Shown one piece after another: positions 60,921 to 64,000 of a stretch of DNA of 64,000 bases. Source of the stretch: Leekyejoonella antrihumi (GTDB lineage: Bacteria; Actinomycetota; Actinomycetes; Actinomycetales; Dermatophilaceae); the NCBI RefSeq assembly GCF_007845645.1, contig NZ_VCQV01000004.1, positions 177,182-241,181 of the forward strand. The letters run 5' to 3'. A program made the position numbers and the translations under genes. Every line of letters starts with the position of its first letter. Positions within the stretch are counted from its first letter, which is position 1. The notes below the pieces were generated by a model, which saw nothing but the letters and a program-made list of their open reading frames with translations, did not search any database and was not told the origin of the DNA.

Positions 60921-62618
60921 GAGCGTGGGTCAGTAACGCGCCGGTCGGGGTGCGGGTGTCGCGGTCGGGGGTTTGAGAGAATTTGGCGCGCCGATCGACG
61001 ATGACGATGATGTGCTGTTTCGGGTGTCCCCGGGGATGGAGGGGACCCAGCGCCGGGCGGCTGAGGGCCCGGTGGATAAGACGTTCCGGGCGTTTGATCC
61101 GGGCCAGGATCTGTTGTTGCCGCCGTCGTTGGATGAGTGGCTACCGGGCGATCATCTGGCGCGGTTTATCGCGGACCTGGTCGATGAGCATCTGGACCTG
61201 TCGCGGATTCATGCCGCGTACACGAACCGTAAGGGTGGCCCACCGTTCGATCCACCGTTGATGGTGCGGATCCTGTTGTACGGGTACACGACCGGGGTGC
61301 GCTCCTCACGCAAGATCGAGGCCGCATGTGTTGATGTGGTCGCGTTCCGGTGGTTAGCCGCCGGGACGGTGCCGGACTTTAGGTCGGTGGCCCGGTTCCG
61401 CAAACGGCACCTGTCGGCGCTGGGGCACCTGTTCGTGCAGGCGCTGGCGTTGTGTCAGGCCGCGGGGATGGTGTCCCTGGGGCGGGTCGCCCTGGATGGC
61501 ACGAAGCTGCGGGCGAACGCGTCGCGGCGTAAGGCGATGAGCTACGCGCGGATGAGCGAGCGGGAGAAGATCCTGGCCCAGGAGGTTTCCGACCTGCTCG
61601 GTCAGGCCGAGGACCTTGATGCGGCCGAGGACGCCGCGTTCGGTAAGGACCGGCGCGGTGACGAACTGCCGCAGGAGCTGGCTCGACGCGAGTCTCGGTT
61701 GGTCACGTTGCGTGAGGCGAAGGCCGCGTTGGAACAGCAGGCCCGGGACCGGGCCGAGGACCGGGCCCGCGCCACCGCGGCGGCCAAGGACGAAGACGAC
61801 GACGTGACCGCGCAGCGAGTCGCCGACGCGGTGGGTAAGGCGGTGCCGCGGCCGAAGGCGCAACGCAACTTCACGGACCCGGAGTCGCGGATCATGAAGA
61901 CCTCGGACGGCTCGTTTCATCAGTGCTACAACGGGCAGGCGGTGGTCGATGCGGATCACCAGGTCATCGTCGCTACCGGCGTGACGGACTGCGCCGCCGA
62001 TGTGGGCGCCCTGATCCCGATGGTCGAGCAGGCCGTGGAAAATACCGGGCAGGCACCGGCCCAGGTGCTCGCCGATGCCGGCTACACGTCCGAGGACAAC
62101 CTGACCCAGGCCGAGCAGGTCACGGCGGAGACCGGTACCGAGTTTTTCATCGCGCCCGGCCGGACCACGCATGGGGACCCGGTCCCGGTGGCGCCGCGGG
62201 GGCGGATCCCCAAGAACGCGACACCCAAACAGAAGATGGCCCGCAAGCTGAAGACTAAGAAGGGACACCAGGTGTACGCGCGGCGGAAGGTGATCGTGGA
62301 GCCGGTGTTCGGGCAGATGGGCACCTTGCAGAACGGGCAACATCTGTTGCTGCGTGGCCTGGAACAGGCCCGCAGTGAATGGTCCTTGCTCGCCGCGTGC
62401 CATAACCTGCGCAAGCTCCACCGCCACCTCGGGATCGACGGACTCGCGGGCCTGGCTATCAGCTGAACCGGGGCCAACGGGGGCCTCGGTCCGTCCGAAA
62501 GCGACCCTCAAACGCCGAATCACCCCAGCGACACGTCAATCCGTCCCACACGGACATTCCCGGATCCAAGCCCTGCCCGACGGACAAGACCAGGCAAAAC
62601 CATTACCGACCCACGCTC
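60921..62618 (+). mobile_element. IS1182-family insertion sequence, 1698 bp
   Basis: Ends GAGCGTGGGTCAGTAA (60921-60936) and TTACCGACCCACGCTC (62603-62618) are inverted repeats with one mismatch. Both are flanked by CTAG (60917-60920, 62619-62622), a palindromic target typical of this family. The left flank is IS5 DNA but the right flank is IS110 DNA, so the two flanks are not from one target. Confidence 0.88.
60973..62466 (+). CDS. IS1182-family transposase
   Basis: A 497-aa DDE transposase. The N-terminal DUF772-type region (FIADLVDEHLDLSRIHAAY, PPLMVRILLYGYTTGVRSSRKIE) is followed by the catalytic residues: Asp in VALDGTKLRANAS, Asp in VLADAGYTSEDN and Glu in RKVIVEPVFGQMG. A coiled-coil-like Glu/Arg/Ala stretch lies at about 190-280. 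The start is TTG 60973; ATG 61037 (MEGTQRRA) is a possible shorter start. Frame intact, so it may be active. Confidence 0.93.
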   Translation: MREFGAPIDDDDDVLFRVSPGMEGTQRRAAEGPVDKTFRAFDPGQDLLLPPSLDEWLPGDHLARFIADLVDEHLDLSRIHAAYTNRKGGPPFDPPLMVRILLYGYTTGVRSSRKIEAACVDVVAFRWLAAGTVPDFRSVARFRKRHLSALGHLFVQALALCQAAGMVSLGRVALDGTKLRANASRRKAMSYARMSEREKILAQEVSDLLGQAEDLDAAEDAAFGKDRRGDELPQELARRESRLVTLREAKAALEQQARDRAEDRARATAAAKDEDDDVTAQRVADAVGKAVPRPKAQRNFTDPESRIMKTSDGSFHQCYNGQAVVDADHQVIVATGVTDCAADVGALIPMVEQAVENTGQAPAQVLADAGYTSEDNLTQAEQVTAETGTEFFIAPGRTTHGDPVPVAPRGRIPKNATPKQKMARKLKTKKGHQVYARRKVIVEPVFGQMGTLQNGQHLLLRGLEQARSEWSLLAACHNLRKLHRHLGIDGLAGLAIS

Positions 62619-62683
62619 CTAGCTCGAAGTAGCGTTGCCCTCCCTGCTCGACAACCACAACAGGTTCGAGTTCGGAGGACACC

Positions 62684-63862
62684 ATGAACGAGGTAGCACC
62701 GCGGGTGGTCATCGGGATGGATCCGCACAAACGATCGGTGACGATCGAGATTATGACCGGCGACGAGTCCATTCTCGGCAAGGGCCGTTTTGGCACCGAC
62801 CGTGAAGGGCATGAGGCGATGCGTCGCCAGGTGATGGCGTGGCCCAACCGCGTCTGGGCCATTGAAGGCTGCCAGGGGATCGGTCGACACGTGGCCAACC
62901 GCCTCCTGGCCGAGGGCGAGACCGTGGTTGATGTCCCACCGAAGATGTCGGCCAGGGCTCGGGTCTTCTCGACTGGGCAGGGCCGCAAAACCGACGCCAC
63001 CGACGCCCACTCGGTGGCACTGGTGGGCACCCGGATGAGTGGGCTGCGGCCAGTCATCAACGATGAGCAGCTGGCCGTGTTGCGGATCCTGGCCGACCGG
63101 CGCCGGTCCTTGGGCGAGGAACACACCCGCAAGATGTCCCAGGTCCACCACCTGTTGCTGGAACTGATCCCGGGCGGGGCGAAGAAGGACCTGTCCGCCG
63201 CACAAGCCAAGGCACTCCTGGCGACCGTGCGACCCCGCGACATCGCCGGCAAGACACGGCGCCGGGTCGCTGCCGAGCTGATCGCCGACCTCGAGCGGAT
63301 CTATCAGCGCAAGAAGGCCGCGAACAAGGAACTGAACGCCCTGGTCGCCGCGACCGGCACGAGCCTGCTGGACCTCAACGGCATCGGACCTTCCGGGGCG
63401 GCCCGACTGCTCGTCGAGATCGGCGACATCACCCGCTTCCCGGACAACAACCACTTCGGCTCTTGGACCGGCACGGCACCGATCGACGCCTCCTCAGGCG
63501 ACAACGTCCGCCACCGGCTCTCCCGCGGCGGGAACCGTCAGATCAACCGGGTCCTACACATCATGGCCGTCGTCCAGCTCCGCAACCCCACCGAGGGCCG
63601 GGCCTACTTCGACCGCACCAAGGCCCGCGGCAAGACCTCGAACGAGTCCATGCGACTACTCAAACGCCGGCTGTCCGACATCGTCTACCGAACCATGGTC
63701 AACGACGCCGCACGGCACATGACGACGGGCCCGGGAGGGCACCGGGGCAACGACTCTGACTCCAGCGCGGCCGGCTCACAACCCCACACCAGCTCTTCGG
63801 ACAAGCCACTTCCCGGACCCGCCAGAAACCAGCCTACGATCCCGCACGCTGCCGCGTCTTGA
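62684..63862 (+). CDS. IS110-family transposase (DEDD/serine recombinase type)
   Basis: A 392-aa transposase. The RuvC-like DEDD residues are in VVIGMDPHKRSVT, WAIEGCQGIG and DATDAHS. The C-terminal transposase_20 domain has LLDLNGIGPSGAARLLVEIG and the catalytic Ser region TAPIDASSGDNVRHRLSRGG. TTCGGAGGACACC precedes ATG 62684. Only 61 bp separate it from the IS1182 end, so the 5' noncoding end, which in the IS110 group encodes the bridge RNA, appears truncated. The right end of the element lies somewhere in 63863-63950. Confidence 0.92.
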   Translation: MNEVAPRVVIGMDPHKRSVTIEIMTGDESILGKGRFGTDREGHEAMRRQVMAWPNRVWAIEGCQGIGRHVANRLLAEGETVVDVPPKMSARARVFSTGQGRKTDATDAHSVALVGTRMSGLRPVINDEQLAVLRILADRRRSLGEEHTRKMSQVHHLLLELIPGGAKKDLSAAQAKALLATVRPRDIAGKTRRRVAAELIADLERIYQRKKAANKELNALVAATGTSLLDLNGIGPSGAARLLVEIGDITRFPDNNHFGSWTGTAPIDASSGDNVRHRLSRGGNRQINRVLHIMAVVQLRNPTEGRAYFDRTKARGKTSNESMRLLKRRLSDIVYRTMVNDAARHMTTGPGGHRGNDSDSSAAGSQPHTSSSDKPLPGPARNQPTIPHAAAS

Positions 63863-63953
63863 CACAGAGGGGTGCCAGGGTCTATCTCAAATTCGGTGTT
63901 TTTGAACCTCCACGACACGCCGCCAAGGTGGCGAGATCTGGAGTGATGAACGA

Positions 63954-64000
63954 TGAGCATGTCGGATATGACGACTGCGACGAAGGACACCTCGACCGAT
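63954..64000 (+). CDS. start of an unidentified gene, runs off the right edge
   Basis: ATG 63954 opens a frame MSMSDMTTATKDTSTD to the end of the window. The preceding TCTGGAGTGATGAACG contains a GGAG at proper spacing. Its position after the IS110 gene suggests another IS transposase, but 16 residues do not identify it. Confidence 0.35.

Noticed and set aside
62623..62683. IS110 bridge RNA upstream of the transposase
   Set aside because: Only 61 bp remain before the start codon, too short for the known structured RNA; it seems to have been lost with the left end.

Overview
The window is high-GC actinobacterial chromosomal DNA. GC-rich third positions, frequent GTG/TTG starts, ATGA/GTGA stop-start overlaps, apparent leaderless promoters and GTP-type PEP carboxykinase all fit Actinomycetota. 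A member of Micrococcales (Dermacoccaceae/Intrasporangiaceae-like) is my best guess, but no marker here settles it.

Layout. Positions 1-26,100 are mostly core metabolism: pckG with a perfect CRP/GlxR-type operator, a cupredoxin lipoprotein, a CorA transporter, an MFS pump, fumC, a thiolase/acetoacetyl-CoA-reductase pair, a Clp_N/HTH pair, an amidohydrolase, a secreted S53 peptidase, tRNA-Arg(ACG), an SMP-30 protein, def, an Rsm22/METTL17-like protein, upp, tadA, an APC permease preceded by a 38-codon upstream ORF, an enoyl-CoA hydratase and a dienelactone hydrolase. One intact IS4-family element (16690-18198, 17-bp inverted repeats, 10-bp target duplication) lies between the SMP-30 gene and def.

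Positions 26,100-45,900 hold the most interesting block, an accessory nitrogen-metabolism cluster. It has homologues of four core Nit1C (cyanide/nitrilase-cluster) genes: the MSMEG_0572/Sll0783 protein, the MSMEG_0568 radical SAM protein, the MSMEG_0567/Sll0786 acetyltransferase and the AIR-synthase-like protein, plus the MSMEG_0565 glycosyltransferase. No nitrilase and no Nit1C flavin monooxygenase are present. Interleaved is a complete carbamoyltransferase/carbamate-kinase set (FdrA, DUF1116/YlbE, DUF2877/YlbF, carbamate kinase), known from oxamate/allantoin catabolism. A ComA-like phosphosulfolactate-synthase homologue, an unknown 308-aa protein, two different fumarase-superfamily lyases, a D-cysteine-desulfhydrase-like PLP enzyme, an amidohydrolase, a CoA-disulfide-reductase-like flavoprotein and an XRE-cupin regulator complete it. 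Inferred logic: an organic nitrogen compound is opened and cleaved by the hydrolase and lyases to a ureido intermediate; the FdrA/YlbE/YlbF complex phosphorolyses it to carbamoyl phosphate, and carbamate kinase turns that into ATP, ammonia and CO2. A shared operator-like motif (TGTCGRAHAGTRGA) overlaps the putative -35 regions of three of its promoters.

Positions 45,900-56,940 carry an acyltransferase-3/SGNH protein, a five-gene branched-chain/urea-type ABC importer, a GAF-PucR regulator and an acyl-CoA ligase. From 57,195 to the right end the DNA looks like a degraded integrated element: a terminator and the 3' part of a tRNA-Ser(CGA), cut exactly at the anticodon stem and fused to a frameshifted relaxase/helicase fragment, then a TetR-SDR pair with tandem operators, then a pile of IS5, IS1182 and IS110 sequences running off the window.
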